Below are positions 15,746-25,057 of a DNA stretch of 64,000 nucleotides, in pieces (position 1 is the first letter of the stretch; every line of letters starts with the position of its first letter). Origin of the DNA: Halodurantibacterium flavum (GTDB taxonomy: Bacteria > Pseudomonadota > Alphaproteobacteria > Rhodobacterales > Rhodobacteraceae); the NCBI RefSeq assembly GCF_042681825.1, contig NZ_JBHUGH010000002.1, forward strand, positions 124,001 through 188,000, given 5' to 3'. The position numbers and the translations under genes are program-made. The notes under the pieces are model-generated. The model ran no database searches and was not told where the DNA came from. It worked only from the letters and a program-made list of their open reading frames with translations.

Positions 15746-16800
15746 CAGAACCAGGCGTGCCGGTGCCGCGCCGGCCGAAAATGAACCGGAACCGCCCGTT
15801 TCCAGCGGGGCTCCGGCGGGGCGGGGCGGGCAATCCGCCATCCGGCATAGGCAAGCGCCACCGCCCCCACGCCGAGAAGTCCGATGCCGATTCCACGGGC
15901 GCGCGCGTCCGAGGGTTCATGTCGCCAGTTGCCGCTCACCCCTGTCCATTCCGGCATCGGATCAAGGATGTTCCCGGCACTGGGCGGGGCGGGCGTGTCC
16001 CTCAGGTGGTTGCGGTCGACCATCCGCGACATCAGCCGCTCGGTCAGACCGGGGGCGACGGCATGGAATTTTGCCAGCATCCGCCCGGAATTGCCCACGA
16101 AGGCCTCGCGCATCGGCCGTTCAGCCATCTGGACGATCGTGGCGGCGCAAAGCTCGGCCGGGTAGATCGGCTCCATCCCCTTTGCGGCGCGGCCGGTGTA
16201 ATTGGCGGCATGATGAAAAAGCGGCGTGTCGATCGTCGCCGGCAGCACGGTCGAGACATGGATGTCGCGCGCATCCATCAGCTCCATCCGCAGGCTCTCA
16301 CCCAGGCCCCTTATCGCGTGCTTGGAGGCGACATAGGCGCTGGTATAGGGCTGGCCGACATAGGCGACCATCGAGGCGTTGTTGATCAGCACGCCATGCC
16401 CCTGTTCGCGGAATACCGGCAGCACCGCCCGCGCCCCATGGATATACCCGAAAAGGTTGGTCTTGATGACATTGTCATAGACGTCGCGGGGCACCTCTTC
16501 GAACCGGCCGAACAGGGCGACGCCGGCGTTGTTCACCCAGACGTCGATCCGGCCGAACTGCTCCGTCGCCGTCCGGCACAGGTGGCGGACCTGATCCTCG
16601 TCCCGCACATCGGTCTGGACCACCAGCGCGTTGGCCCCGGCATTGCGACATTCGGTTGCGACCTCTTCCAGCGCTTCCGTCCGCCGCGCCGCCAGAACGA
16701 CGGTGGCGCCGCGATCCGCAAACATCCGCGCCGCGGCTCGTCCGATCCCGCTCGACGCTCCGGTGAGGACTACGACCGCATCGCTCAGCTTCTGTGGCAT
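15745..16800 (-). CDS. Short-chain dehydrogenase/reductase with C-terminal membrane segment
   Basis: This NAD(P)-dependent SDR of 351 aa has the cofactor motif TGASSGIG at residues 13-20, the NNAG motif in WVNNAGVALFG, and the catalytic YVASK preceded by INNASMVAY. The body ends near residue 250; an added tail has a single hydrophobic helix (GIGLLGVGAVALAYAGW) followed by a basic, His-rich end, so the enzyme is probably membrane-tethered. The start at 16800 begins MPQKLSDAVVV with an upstream purine-rich site; longer in-frame starts add an arginine-rich stretch and are less likely. First gene of the SDR / hydrolase / unknown operon. It is divergent from the epimerase at 16976. Confidence 0.88.
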   Translation of the reverse strand: MPQKLSDAVVVLTGASSGIGRAAARMFADRGATVVLAARRTEALEEVATECRNAGANALVVQTDVRDEDQVRHLCRTATEQFGRIDVWVNNAGVALFGRFEEVPRDVYDNVIKTNLFGYIHGARAVLPVFREQGHGVLINNASMVAYVGQPYTSAYVASKHAIRGLGESLRMELMDARDIHVSTVLPATIDTPLFHHAANYTGRAAKGMEPIYPAELCAATIVQMAERPMREAFVGNSGRMLAKFHAVAPGLTERLMSRMVDRNHLRDTPAPPSAGNILDPMPEWTGVSGNWRHEPSDARARGIGIGLLGVGAVALAYAGWRIARPAPPEPRWKRAVPVHFRPARHRHAWF

Positions 16801-16975
16801 CTCGTTCTCCCGTCTGGATTTTTCTCGCTCTCGCAACAGTAGCGACGGGGGAATGTTCCTGAAGGGGTCCGGTTGCGGCGGGCGGCGGGTCCGGAACCAC
16901 CCCCCGTTGCCGCGCATGGATTTGCGCAGCGCGCCGGGCTAAGCAGGACCAACGGACATCGAGAGGGAGAGCATC

Positions 16976-17869
16976 ATGACGAAACGCATCGTCTTTACGG
17001 GCGGCACCGGCAAGGCCGGGCGCCATGCCGTGGCCCATCTGCTGGCAAAGGGCTACAAGATCCTGAACGTCGATCTCAGGCCGCTCGACCTTCCGGGGGT
17101 GAACACGCTGATCGCCGATATCACCGACAGCGGCGAGGTCTTCAACGCCTTCACCAGCCATTTCGGCCTTGACGGCTATGAGGGGGGCGCGCCGCCCGGG
17201 GCCCCCGACGCCATCGTGCATTTCGCAGCCGTGCCGCGGGTAATGATCAACCCCGACAACAAGACCTTCGCGCAGAACACGGTCGGAACCTATAACGTGC
17301 TTGAGGCGGCGATGAAGCTCGGCGTGCGCAAGGTGATTTTCGCAAGCTCGGAAACCACCTACGGCGTCTGCTTTGCCGAAGGCGACAAGGATTATCATTC
17401 TTTTCCGCTGGAGGAGGATTACGACACCGACCCGATGGACAGTTACGGTCTGTCCAAGGTGGTGAACGAAAAGACCGGCCGCGCCTTCGCGATGCGCTAT
17501 GGCGCCGATATCTATGCCCTGCGGATCGGCAACGTCATCGAGCCGCATGAATACGCCAACTTCCCCGCCTATCTCGCCGATCCGCCAAGCCGCAAGCGCA
17601 ACGCCTGGAGCTATATCGACGCCCGCGATCTGGGGGAGATCGTGCATCTTTGCCTGCAAAAGGACGGGCTGGGCTATCAGGTGTTCAATGCGGTGAACGA
17701 CACCATCACCGCCACCCTGCCCACGGCCGAGTTCCTGGCCAAATACGCACCCGAGACGCCGGTCACCCGGCCGATGGGCGAGAATGAGGCGCCGCTCTCC
17801 AACCGCAAGATCCGCGAGGTGCTGGGCTTTCGCGAGGCGCATCCCTGGCGGAACTACGTGAAGCTCTGA
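16976..17869 (+). CDS. NAD-dependent epimerase/dehydratase
   Basis: This extended SDR of 297 aa has the N-terminal nucleotide-binding loop VFTGGTGKAGRHAV, an Asp at the end of beta-2 (NVDLRP) indicating NAD, the SSETTYG serine motif and the catalytic YGLSK. It resembles sugar-nucleotide epimerases but is shorter, and may act on a small sugar acid or aldehyde; uronate dehydrogenases share this look. The ATG follows a GAGAGGGAGAG ribosome-binding stretch. It stands alone, divergent from the SDR operon, and is followed by the decayed ABC permease on the opposite strand. Confidence 0.8.
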   Translation: MTKRIVFTGGTGKAGRHAVAHLLAKGYKILNVDLRPLDLPGVNTLIADITDSGEVFNAFTSHFGLDGYEGGAPPGAPDAIVHFAAVPRVMINPDNKTFAQNTVGTYNVLEAAMKLGVRKVIFASSETTYGVCFAEGDKDYHSFPLEEDYDTDPMDSYGLSKVVNEKTGRAFAMRYGADIYALRIGNVIEPHEYANFPAYLADPPSRKRNAWSYIDARDLGEIVHLCLQKDGLGYQVFNAVNDTITATLPTAEFLAKYAPETPVTRPMGENEAPLSNRKIREVLGFREAHPWRNYVKL

Positions 17870-17946
17870 TCCCGACGGCGCCGGGGCGACAAGCGCGTCG
17901 GCTGCGGCGCGCAGGATCCGCGCCCGCGCTTGTGCTGCCGGTCAGG

Positions 17947-18476
17947 TCAGGTCTCTTTCGGGCCGAGCGCGTCACGCAGCCCCTTGGCGCGGGTCGTGCG
18001 CATGTAATCGGCCTGCAGCACGCCCGGCATTGATGACGTGTGCCGCATCAGGGCGACCGCAAGCGCCGTGCCCGGCATGATCGATGGCATCAGCATGGTC
18101 TGGAAGCTGCGCCGCGGATCGACCCGGGGGCTTTCATAGCCCGAGGCCGGCAGCCAGCCCAGATTGACGGAAATCAGCAGCAGCATCATGGTCCAACCGG
18201 AAATCCGGGATCCAGTAGACATATTGGACGATCAGCGGATCGTTGAGCCGGAATTGTCCACGCAGAAAGGCGATGGTTTCAGGATCACGGCTTTCGCCTG
18301 CCGGCAGCAGGATCGGATCGCCCCGGCAAAAGCTTTTGCAGCAGGAACACGAAGACCGACACCAGAAGCAGCGTCGGAACGGCAATCAGCACGCGATTGG
18401 CGATATCGCGCAGTATCTCGGCAGGCAGCTTTCTGAAAGGCTCCCGCCCGCGGTCCTGCGGGCGGGACAGTCTCAT
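17947..18476 (-). pseudogene. Decayed dipeptide-type ABC permease (DppB-like)
   Basis: Three pieces in different frames together spell parts of a DppB permease. The N-terminus and first membrane segment are seen at 18476-18320 (ANRVLIAVPTLLLVSVFVFLLQ). The next piece, around 18315-18200 after a frame change, reads GDPILLPAGESRDPETIAF and LNDPLIVQYVYW. Then, after loss of roughly half the protein, a C-terminal piece reads PSIMPGTALAVALMRH and VLQADYMRTTRAKGL (about 18200-17947). The central membrane helices and the C-terminus are missing. It follows the intact binding-protein gene on the same strand, so it was the second gene of a transporter operon that no longer works. Confidence 0.8.
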
Positions 18477-18488
18477 TTCTGACGGGGC

Positions 18489-19994
18489 TTAACCGGACAC
18501 GCCCCGCAGACGGATGATGCCGTCGGCATAGGGCTCGAACCCTTCGATCCCGTTGCGCAGGGTGTAGAAGTACTTGATGTGATAGAGATAGATGATCGGC
18601 AGATCGTCCTTCAGGATCGCGCGGGTCTGGTCGTAAAGCGCCTTGCGGGCCTCGGGATCGGGTTCGGCACGGGCCTGGGCCAGCAGCGCGTCGATTTCTT
18701 CGTTGCGGTAATGCTGGTCGTTATTGGCCCCGTCGCTGCCGACAAAGGGCGCGATATTCGCATCGGGATCGATCCGGCCCGACCAGCCCTGGGCGGACAT
18801 GTCGAAATTGCCCCGCACGTTTTCCGACAGCAAGGTGGCAAATTCCGTCACCCGCAGCGTGATTTCAAAGCCGGCCTCGGCGGCCATGGCCTGCACCACC
18901 TGCCCTTGCTGCATGGCGACGGGCGAATTGCCGGTCTGCATCTCGATCCGCAGGGGCGTTTCGACCCCGGCCTCCGCCAGCAACTCACGGGCGCGCTCGA
19001 CATCGCGCGCAGGGACAGGGTCGGTTTCGTCATACCAGGTCGTGCCTGGCGCGGCCCACTGGTTGCCGACGACATACTCGCCCTCGAACACCACCTGGTT
19101 CAGCGCCTCGCGGTCGATCGACAGGGACAGCGCCTGCCGCACCCGCGGGTCGGACCCCAGCGGCCCCTCGGACCGGGGGCCGTTGCCGACGTTGATCGTG
19201 ATGCCCTGATAGCCGATGTTGGGCACCTCGAACAATTGCAGGCGGCTGTCATTGCGGATGCCGGGCACGTCCGAGGGCGCGGTGCGCTCAGAGATATCCA
19301 GATCGCCCGAGCGCACATTGGCCAGACGCACGGTCGTATCCGGGATCGGCTGATAGATCACGCGGTCATAGTGATATTCGTCCGCGTCCCAGTAATCGGC
19401 AAATTTCTCAAGCACGATCCGGTCGCCTTCGACGCGTTCGACAAAGGCATAGGCGCCCGTGCAGACCGGGGACGCGCCAAAGCGGTCGCCGGCCGCCTCG
19501 GCCGCGTCGGGCGAATACATCCGGCCCGCGTGATGGGCAAGCTGCGCCAGCAAGGTCACATCGGGGGCGTTCAGCGTCAGGGTCAGTTCATGTTCGCCCG
19601 TCGCCTCCGCCGTGGCGATGGAAGAGAGTTCCGCCCGGCGGTTGCTGGTGGGCAGCGTCATGTTCCGGTCGAGCACGCGCGCGGCGGACTCCGCGTTGAA
19701 GGGCGTCCCGTCATGGTGGGTCACGCCTTCGCGCAGGTTGATGGTCAGCGTCAAGCCATCGTCGGACCAGGACCAGTCGGTCGCGAGTTCGGGAATGATC
19801 TCCATATCCACATTGGTGTTGAACAGCCGGTCGCAGAGCGATTCATAAACCAGCGACGACACGAATGTCCGCGACTGCGCCGGATCGAGCGAATCCGGGT
19901 CCTCGTTCAGGCCGATGCGCAGATCGGCGGCGGCGACCATGCTACCAAGGGCGACCGTGCCCAGCAGCGTCGTCATCATCGTGGTTATTCTCAT
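18489..19994 (-). CDS. ABC transporter substrate-binding protein, family 5 (peptide/nickel type)
   Basis: This periplasmic binding protein of 501 aa has a Sec-type signal (MRITTMMTTLLGTVALGSMVAAA) and the SBP family 5 body: DPDSLDPAQSRTFVSSLVYESL, LATDWSWSDDGLTLTINLREGVTHHDGTPFNAESA and PRVRQALSLSIDREALN. The frame is open about 120 codons upstream, but the start at 19994 has GGGAG at good spacing and a proper signal peptide; the upstream part is the remnant of an ATPase gene. Its permease partners are broken, so it either is an orphan or shares a permease elsewhere. Ligand unknown; peptides, opines or guanidino compounds are typical. Confidence 0.85.
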   Translation of the reverse strand: MRITTMMTTLLGTVALGSMVAAADLRIGLNEDPDSLDPAQSRTFVSSLVYESLCDRLFNTNVDMEIIPELATDWSWSDDGLTLTINLREGVTHHDGTPFNAESAARVLDRNMTLPTSNRRAELSSIATAEATGEHELTLTLNAPDVTLLAQLAHHAGRMYSPDAAEAAGDRFGASPVCTGAYAFVERVEGDRIVLEKFADYWDADEYHYDRVIYQPIPDTTVRLANVRSGDLDISERTAPSDVPGIRNDSRLQLFEVPNIGYQGITINVGNGPRSEGPLGSDPRVRQALSLSIDREALNQVVFEGEYVVGNQWAAPGTTWYDETDPVPARDVERARELLAEAGVETPLRIEMQTGNSPVAMQQGQVVQAMAAEAGFEITLRVTEFATLLSENVRGNFDMSAQGWSGRIDPDANIAPFVGSDGANNDQHYRNEEIDALLAQARAEPDPEARKALYDQTRAILKDDLPIIYLYHIKYFYTLRNGIEGFEPYADGIIRLRGVSG

Positions 19995-20099
19995 CGAAAT
20001 CTCCCGTTGGTTTGTTATTGGACAGCAGTCCTGGCGGCTGCTGCGCGATAGAGCGCGAAACACGCCCCGGTTGCCGCACTGCGCGGTGCAGTGGCGACG

Positions 20100-20354
20100 G
20101 CGTCTGCCCCCAGCGATGGCAGGTCTTGCCAATGGTGACAGGCGATCTGATGCGCCCCTCCCTTCTCCGGCACGGGATGCACTGTCTTGCAGATCCCGGT
20201 GGCATGGGGGGCAGCGCGTCTGAAACTTGCAGCCAGCCGGCGAATTTGCGGGCGAGGGAATATCCCCGCCCAAGGGTGCGGCCCGCCCGCGCGCACCCGG
20301 CATCGGCACGGCGAGCGCCGTCAGCAGCGCACGGGTCGGCATGTCAGAGGTCAT
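20100..20354 (-). pseudogene. Remnant of a peptide ABC transporter ATPase (DppD/DppF C-terminus)
   Basis: The C-terminal oligopeptide-transporter tail is recognisable in two frames. At 20340-20215 the sequence reads TRALLTALAVPMPG and LGGDIPSPANSPAGCKFQ. After a frameshift close to the RCP motif the other frame continues PHATGICKTVHPVPEKGG and ACHHWQDLP, to about 20115. These are the standard ending of DppD/DppF proteins with the Cys-containing RCP segment. Walker A, signature and Walker B parts are gone, removed up to the end of the FadR-type gene. Together with the broken permease this shows a lost dpp-like operon around the surviving binding protein. Confidence 0.7.
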
Positions 20355-21123
20355 GGCCGGTCATCTCCTCCTGATTGTATCTGAGAAGGAGCGCATGAAG
20401 ATCCATCAGGTGATCGCGCATCGCCTGCGCGGCGGCGGCGCCGTCCCCTGCCTCCATCGCGGCCAGAATCCGGCGATGCTCGGTCTGCGGATAGCTGGCG
20501 CCGACGCGGTGACGCTCGTTCAGGCTGGTGCGCAGCCGCAGCAGGCGCTTGTCGTGCCGCCACGCGTTCAGCCGGTCATAGAGCACCAGAAGCAACGGGT
20601 TCGCCGCCGCCTGCGCGATTTCGCGGTGGAGCGTGCTGTCCCACAGATCGGCGCTGTCGGCGTCCTTGGCGCTGTCGATGCGGTCGATGCAGGTGGCGAT
20701 CCGGCGCATGACTTCGGGCGCGGCGCGCTGTGCGGCCAGACGCGCCAGCGACGGCTCGAGCGCGAGGCGCGCTTCGATCAGGTTCAGCAGCCCGGCGGGG
20801 CTGGCGCTGATATCGTCGTCGGGAACCTGCGCGATGTTCTGGGGCGGCCCGGTGAACGTGCCCGCCCCCTGCCTGCGCCAGATCAGCCCCTCCGCCTCGA
20901 GCACTTCGAGCGCGCGACGGATCTCGCGCCGCCCCAATCCCAGCTTTGCGGCAAGTTCGCGCTCCGTCGGCAGTTTCTGCCCGGGGGCGGCATCGGGCGC
21001 GACGAGGATCGCGCGCAAACGCTCCAGCGCGACGGCAGAGCTTTCGGTGACGCCATCCTCGGGCGCCAGAGGCGTGTCAGGGGCTCCGGGAGGGTGTGGG
21101 GGCCGGTTTGAACCATTAGACAT
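20344..21123 (-). CDS. GntR-family regulator, FadR (FCD) subfamily
   Basis: This DNA-binding regulator of 259 aa has an N-terminal winged helix (LPTERELAAKLGLGRREIRRALEVLEAEGLIWRRQGAGTF, residues about 50-90) and a C-terminal FCD ligand domain with the metal-binding Asp/His pattern (LIEARLALEP; WDSTLHREIAQAA; ASYPQTEHRRILAAMEAGD; AMRDHLMDLH). Such proteins repress transport or catabolic operons until a small acid binds. It sits directly upstream of the remnants of a dpp-like operon on the same strand, which was presumably its target. Its end overlaps the ATPase remnant by about ten bases, marking the deletion junction. Confidence 0.87.
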   Translation of the reverse strand: MSNGSNRPPHPPGAPDTPLAPEDGVTESSAVALERLRAILVAPDAAPGQKLPTERELAAKLGLGRREIRRALEVLEAEGLIWRRQGAGTFTGPPQNIAQVPDDDISASPAGLLNLIEARLALEPSLARLAAQRAAPEVMRRIATCIDRIDSAKDADSADLWDSTLHREIAQAAANPLLLVLYDRLNAWRHDKRLLRLRTSLNERHRVGASYPQTEHRRILAAMEAGDGAAAAQAMRDHLMDLHALLLRYNQEEMTGHDL

Positions 21124-21396
21124 TGGTTCACGTTAAGGTTCAGAGAAAATTATGCAACCTGTGAATCGCGGGACCTGTGGCGCAGGCAATGCGGCACGAC
21201 CCCAGGCTTGATTAACCACACAACGCACCGGTCCTTGACGCGCGGCTTGCCGCGGCTACTGGCCCCGGACTCATTGCTGTTCAAAGCCAGAAGAATAGCG
21301 GTTGCGGCGAGGGCGGCGGCTGAAAGGAAGATCTTCGGGCGCCTGTCGTAAACGCATCACTGAAACGCACGGTTTGCCAGAGCTTCCTGGCGAAAA

Positions 21397-22305
21397 TCAG
21401 GAACCCCGCATCAGGTCTTTCTGCCAGCCTTTGACGTAGTCAACGAATGCACGCAGCTTGGCCGGCATGTTCTCGCGCTGCGGATAGAAAAGGTAAAATC
21501 CGCTGAAGGGCGGCAGGTAGCTCTCTAGCATCGGAACCAACGCACCGCTTTCGATATGGCTGCGCAGGCTTTCATAAGGTGCGAAGGTGATGCCGCCATC
21601 GCAAAGCGCAGTGCGGATCATCAGATGCAGATCGTTGGTGGTGATATAGGGTGATACTGCGACCGAGAAGGCGCGACCATCTTCCTCGAACTCCCAGCGA
21701 TGCGGTGCGATATCCGGGCGCACCCGCCAGCCGATGCAGCTATGTTGCGCCAGATCGCGCGGATGCTCTGGCATGCCTGCGCGCGCCAGATAGGCGGGTG
21801 TGGCCACAACGACCTCGCGCTGCGGACCGGAGACGGGCAAGGCCACCATGCCCGGCGCGATGCTTTCACGCAGACGCACCCCGGCATCATAGGCCCAATC
21901 GCTCAGTTCGTCATCGATGTCAGTCACCGTAATGTCGAGAGTCACTTCGGGATGATCGCGGGCGAATTCCACCAGCATCGGCCCGGCCAGGAAAGCTTCG
22001 GCAATAGAGGATACCGAGAGCCGCAACGTGCCTGCGGGTCTCACGGCCGTGCGCAATAGATCAAGCTCGCCCATGGCTTCGGACAGCGGCGCGGCCACAC
22101 GCTGCAACACGGCTTCGCCCGCCTCTGTCAGCGAAACCGATCTGGTGGTGCGGATGAACAGCATGACGCCCAGCAGATCCTCCAGTCGTCTTACGGCCTG
22201 GCTGACGGCGGATCTGCCCATGCCCAGCCGATCGGCGGCAGAGGTGAAGCTTTTTTCCTCTGCCACCATGCGAAAGATCGGGATCAGATTCAGGTCAATC
22301 TGCAT
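21397..22305 (-). CDS. LysR-family transcriptional regulator
   Basis: The 302-aa protein begins with the LysR winged helix (PIFRMVAEEKSFTSAADRLGMGRSAVSQAVRRLEDLLG, residues about 8-45) and continues with a periplasmic-binding-like effector domain (VRPAGTLRLSVSSIAEAF ... YPQRENMPAKLRAFVDYVKGW). This subgroup often controls nearby oxidoreductase genes. Directly upstream on the same strand lies a truncated Atu4866-family gene, a frequent companion of such regulators, so its original target may have been lost. No clear ribosome-binding site precedes the ATG at 22305. Confidence 0.87.
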   Translation of the reverse strand: MQIDLNLIPIFRMVAEEKSFTSAADRLGMGRSAVSQAVRRLEDLLGVMLFIRTTRSVSLTEAGEAVLQRVAAPLSEAMGELDLLRTAVRPAGTLRLSVSSIAEAFLAGPMLVEFARDHPEVTLDITVTDIDDELSDWAYDAGVRLRESIAPGMVALPVSGPQREVVVATPAYLARAGMPEHPRDLAQHSCIGWRVRPDIAPHRWEFEEDGRAFSVAVSPYITTNDLHLMIRTALCDGGITFAPYESLRSHIESGALVPMLESYLPPFSGFYLFYPQRENMPAKLRAFVDYVKGWQKDLMRGS

Positions 22306-22329
22306 AGGCGCGTCGCTTTGTAATGGCGC

Positions 22330-22514
22330 TAGTCGGCTGCAGGTCCGCGGTGGAGCACCATGCCGCCGTGATATAGCACACCCTCGGAAAACGTACCATC
22401 GGCGGTAAAGCCGCTGTCATCCCAATAGTAAATGTAATCGCCCCGCACTTCATAGCGCCCTTGGCAGGCCGCCGCACATGTGCCGCGCGCCTCAACATAC
22501 CGCCCGCTGGGCCA
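22330..22514 (-). pseudogene. Truncated Atu4866-family small protein
   Basis: Reading the minus strand from about 22514 gives KATWPSGRYVEARGTC, then CQGRYEVRGDYIYYWDD, then SGFTADGTFSEGVLYHGG and a final MVLHRGPAAD before a TAG at 22332-22330. This is the C-terminal two thirds of the Atu4866 beta-sheet family. No ATG, GTG or TTG start with a ribosome-binding site lies in frame upstream, and the usual N-terminal YVGLWVT-like strand is absent, so I call it a truncated gene. It precedes the LysR gene by 24 bp. Confidence 0.6.
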
Positions 22515-23224
22515 GGTCGCCTTCTGTAATAACGTCCTCCAAAAGGCAAAGAAGCCGGCACCTCTTACACTCTGTGTTCAGCGGCCCGACACAATCAGCG
22601 CGAATGGTTGGCAGGGATGTATTCGATCCTCAGCAGGCTGGGCAGGGACACGTTACTCGCGCGAGATCGAGGCGAGCGTCTGGATGCCCCTCCGGCAGGC
22701 GCGCCAGGTGGCGAAGACCTGCAGCCAGGCGAGGGCGTCGCGGGCCTGCCAGCCTCGGTCAGGAAGAACCTCGCCAATTCGCGACCAAGGAACGCCAGTC
22801 GATCAGCGCCGCCAGCTTCAGCATCGACGATGATATCAGCCTTCGATCTGACCGGCATCCTCGATTCCGAGCATGCGCGGGAAACATATGGCGGTCCTTT
22901 GCTTTCCTTTTCCGCCGGGTTGGGCGGATAGTTGCCGTTACCAGCACGGCGCCGCGTGCAACGTACCCTCCGATGAAGGCCGACGATATACTCTTGTGAC
23001 TTTCTGCTATTATCCTGCCTAACGTGAGCCGCATTTTGAAATCGACGCCTTGACTGCACATGAAATTCTTCATACATTTCAGTTACATATAGATGATATT
23101 TTTTGCGGATCGCTAAATGGCCGCGGAGCAGAGTTCCTCGGGAACGGTGGTTCCGCCGCATCGGTGATCGGATGTAAATTAAGGGCCGGGCGGGACATCC
23201 CTAACTTCGGCCGGAGATAGAGCG
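22515..23224. other. Gene-poor stretch, no recognisable gene
   Basis: About 700 bp with short frames on both strands, none resembling a known protein and none with a good start. Base composition falls in 23030-23120, where AT-rich tracts (for example the run of T at 23097-23103) suggest promoter DNA for the AraC-type gene. Given the truncated genes on either side, this is probably worn-down insertion material. Confidence 0.4.
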
Positions 23225-24115
23225 ATGAATCTGGAGCCATGTCTGTCTTATGCCGGGTTATATGAATCGGGCCATTTCGAGTCCTTTGCCGACAGGCTGT
23301 TGTCGCCAAGTGAACTGATCAACATGGTTACGATCGAGAGGCCGGGCGGGGATGTGTCACGGCCGGCGGTGTCGGATATTGTGCTCTACCAGGAACTCCA
23401 TGGCGGGGCGCGTCTGAACGCCGACTTCGGAGCGGGGCGGATTGCTGCGACGGCGCAGAAGGGAAGCCTTTTCCTTGCAGCTCCGAATTTCAGCGTCTCC
23501 ACGGTGGTGGATGGATGGCACCGGGTCCGGAGTATTGCCTTTCCGCTCCAACAATGGCGAGTCATGCTTGATGAAGCCTCTGACGGCCGGTCCTCGTTCG
23601 ACAACGCGTTCATCTACGGCCAAAATCCTGACTCGCCCGTGATCCGTGCAGCGCTCCAAAACCTGTGGTCTCTTGCCGAAGATGAGGGCGCGCCGTCACG
23701 CCTGCTGGCCCGGGCCGCGGGATGCGAGATCCTGGCCGAGCTGTGCCGCCTGCGCGGGGAATCGTTCAAGGCGGCCAAGGGCGGGCTGGCCAGCTGGGCA
23801 GTACGACGTTGCAAGGAAATCCTGCACGCCAGGTTCGACGAAGACATTTGCCTGGACGAACTGGCGGCCGAAGTGCACCTGTCTCCCTTCCATTTTGCGC
23901 GCATGTTCAAGAACAGCTTTGGCATGCCGCCAAGGGTCTACCTGACCAAGGTGAGAATTGAGAAAGCCTGCGACCTACTCGAAAAAACGGATCTTTCGAT
24001 CATGGAGGTTGCTCTCGAGGTTGGTTATTCATCAAGCCAGGTGCTTGCCCGGGTCTTCGTCAAGCACCGCCACATGTGCCCTACCGATTACCGTCGGTTG
24101 ACTCATGGCCGTTAG
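23225..24115 (+). CDS. AraC-family transcriptional regulator
   Basis: The protein of 296 aa has a C-terminal AraC DNA-binding domain with both helix-turn-helix motifs: DICLDELAAEVHLSPFHFARMFKNSFGMPPRVYL and LSIMEVALEVGYSSSQVLARVFVKHRHMCPTDYR (residues about 205-290). The N-terminal 190 residues are a variable effector domain. The start ATG has GGAG at good spacing. There is no obvious target gene alongside: upstream lies degraded DNA and downstream an IS110-like remnant. A perfect small palindrome follows the stop at 24129-24143. Confidence 0.88.
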   Translation: MNLEPCLSYAGLYESGHFESFADRLLSPSELINMVTIERPGGDVSRPAVSDIVLYQELHGGARLNADFGAGRIAATAQKGSLFLAAPNFSVSTVVDGWHRVRSIAFPLQQWRVMLDEASDGRSSFDNAFIYGQNPDSPVIRAALQNLWSLAEDEGAPSRLLARAAGCEILAELCRLRGESFKAAKGGLASWAVRRCKEILHARFDEDICLDELAAEVHLSPFHFARMFKNSFGMPPRVYLTKVRIEKACDLLEKTDLSIMEVALEVGYSSSQVLARVFVKHRHMCPTDYRRLTHGR

Positions 24116-24128
24116 ACATTTCAGCCGA

Positions 24129-24143
24129 CTGCCTGTCAGGCAG
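24129..24143. repeat. Perfect 15-bp palindrome after the AraC-type gene
   Basis: CTGCCTG-T-CAGGCAG lies 14 bp after the stop codon. The single-base loop is too tight for an ordinary terminator and no T-run follows, so it may be a protein-binding site or part of a degraded element end. Confidence 0.35.
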
Positions 24144-24485
24144 GCAATCCTGATTGGGCCGCGTGACTAGCCCGGTTCGTGCACGCGATGAGGCGAGATG
24201 TTGAATATTGCTTGGGCATCATCTGGGACAACAGGCCTTGGCAGTTAGCGGTCGGTTTGTAGTTCTTCGGAAGGGCGAAAGCTGTTGTTCATGTCCGGCA
24301 TCACAAGCAACTGCTTGCCGGCAGGCGACGACCGCATCGTAGACAGCCCGCGAATACGGATTAACCATGGTCGCTGTGTGAACTGACTGGGCCACTGGCC
24401 TTTCCCGGGGGCATCCTCCGTTCGGGGATGCGCCCGGTTGGCGGGTGCCGGGCCTCAGGAAGGGGGAAGAGCCCACACGCAGGGT

Positions 24486-24683
24486 GGCACCTTCATCGCG
24501 CTTGATGTCCACAAGGCGACGATCTCCATTGCGCCTGTCGGCAAAGACGCTGCGGGCATGGTCGAGGCCGGAGAACAGCGTCTCGTTCAGAGGCCGTACC
24601 GCCCGCGTGGTGGCAGAGACCGGCGCGATCCGCGATGCCTTCGGGCCCGGCTGCGCGCCATGGGCTATCCCTATTCGTGCTGA
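24486..24683 (+). mobile_element. IS110-family transposase N-terminal fragment
   Basis: A short frame reads TFIALDVHKATISIAPVGKD, matching the first strand of IS110/IS1111 transposases (consensus like VxLDxHKxTxxVA with the first catalytic Asp), and ends with RLRARLRAMGYPYSC before a stop, like the residues that follow the first third of such proteins. Nothing further of the transposase is found downstream. It is a decayed copy; no terminal repeats could be recognised. Confidence 0.42.
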
Positions 24684-25057
24684 TCCCTTTTGGAGATGCC
24701 GAAGAGGCCGGGGCCGCCGACCTTCGCCTGCGCGGCGGCGGGTATCTGCTGCTGCGGGGGGTGCCGGCTGCGGGCTTGTCCATTGACTGCGGGCCACGGT
24801 GGTGTCGCCGGACCAGAGGCAGGCGGTCGCGGGCCTTCTGGCCCGGACGGCGGACGGCGATCCCTGGAACACGAAAGCCACCTGCCGCGCCGCCCACGGC
24901 CCGATCCGCCGTCGTTCCACTGGCGCCCCGCCCCGGCACCTCCTGCCCGTCAAAGCGTCACTTTCCTGTCCTCGGCCTGCCCGGCCGCCGATAACCGGCG
25001 ACAGCGCCGCATCGCTGGCCTAGTCAGGACACATGCAACCTGAGGGGAGATGCCAGC

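Larger units (their letters stand above)
24116..25057. other. 942-bp gap with degraded insertion-sequence material
   Basis: Apart from the IS110-like fragment at 24486-24683, the stretch shows only arginine/proline-rich frames without recognisable domains. Candidate long frames on the minus strand lack plausible starts. The last 40 bp hold the ribosome-binding site (GAGGGGAG) of the following LysR gene. Confidence 0.4.

Noticed and set aside
21100..21135. Inverted AACCA...TGGTT around the start of the FadR-type gene
   Set aside because: Only five bases per arm match and the orientation is opposite to usual FadR-type sites; chance is likely.
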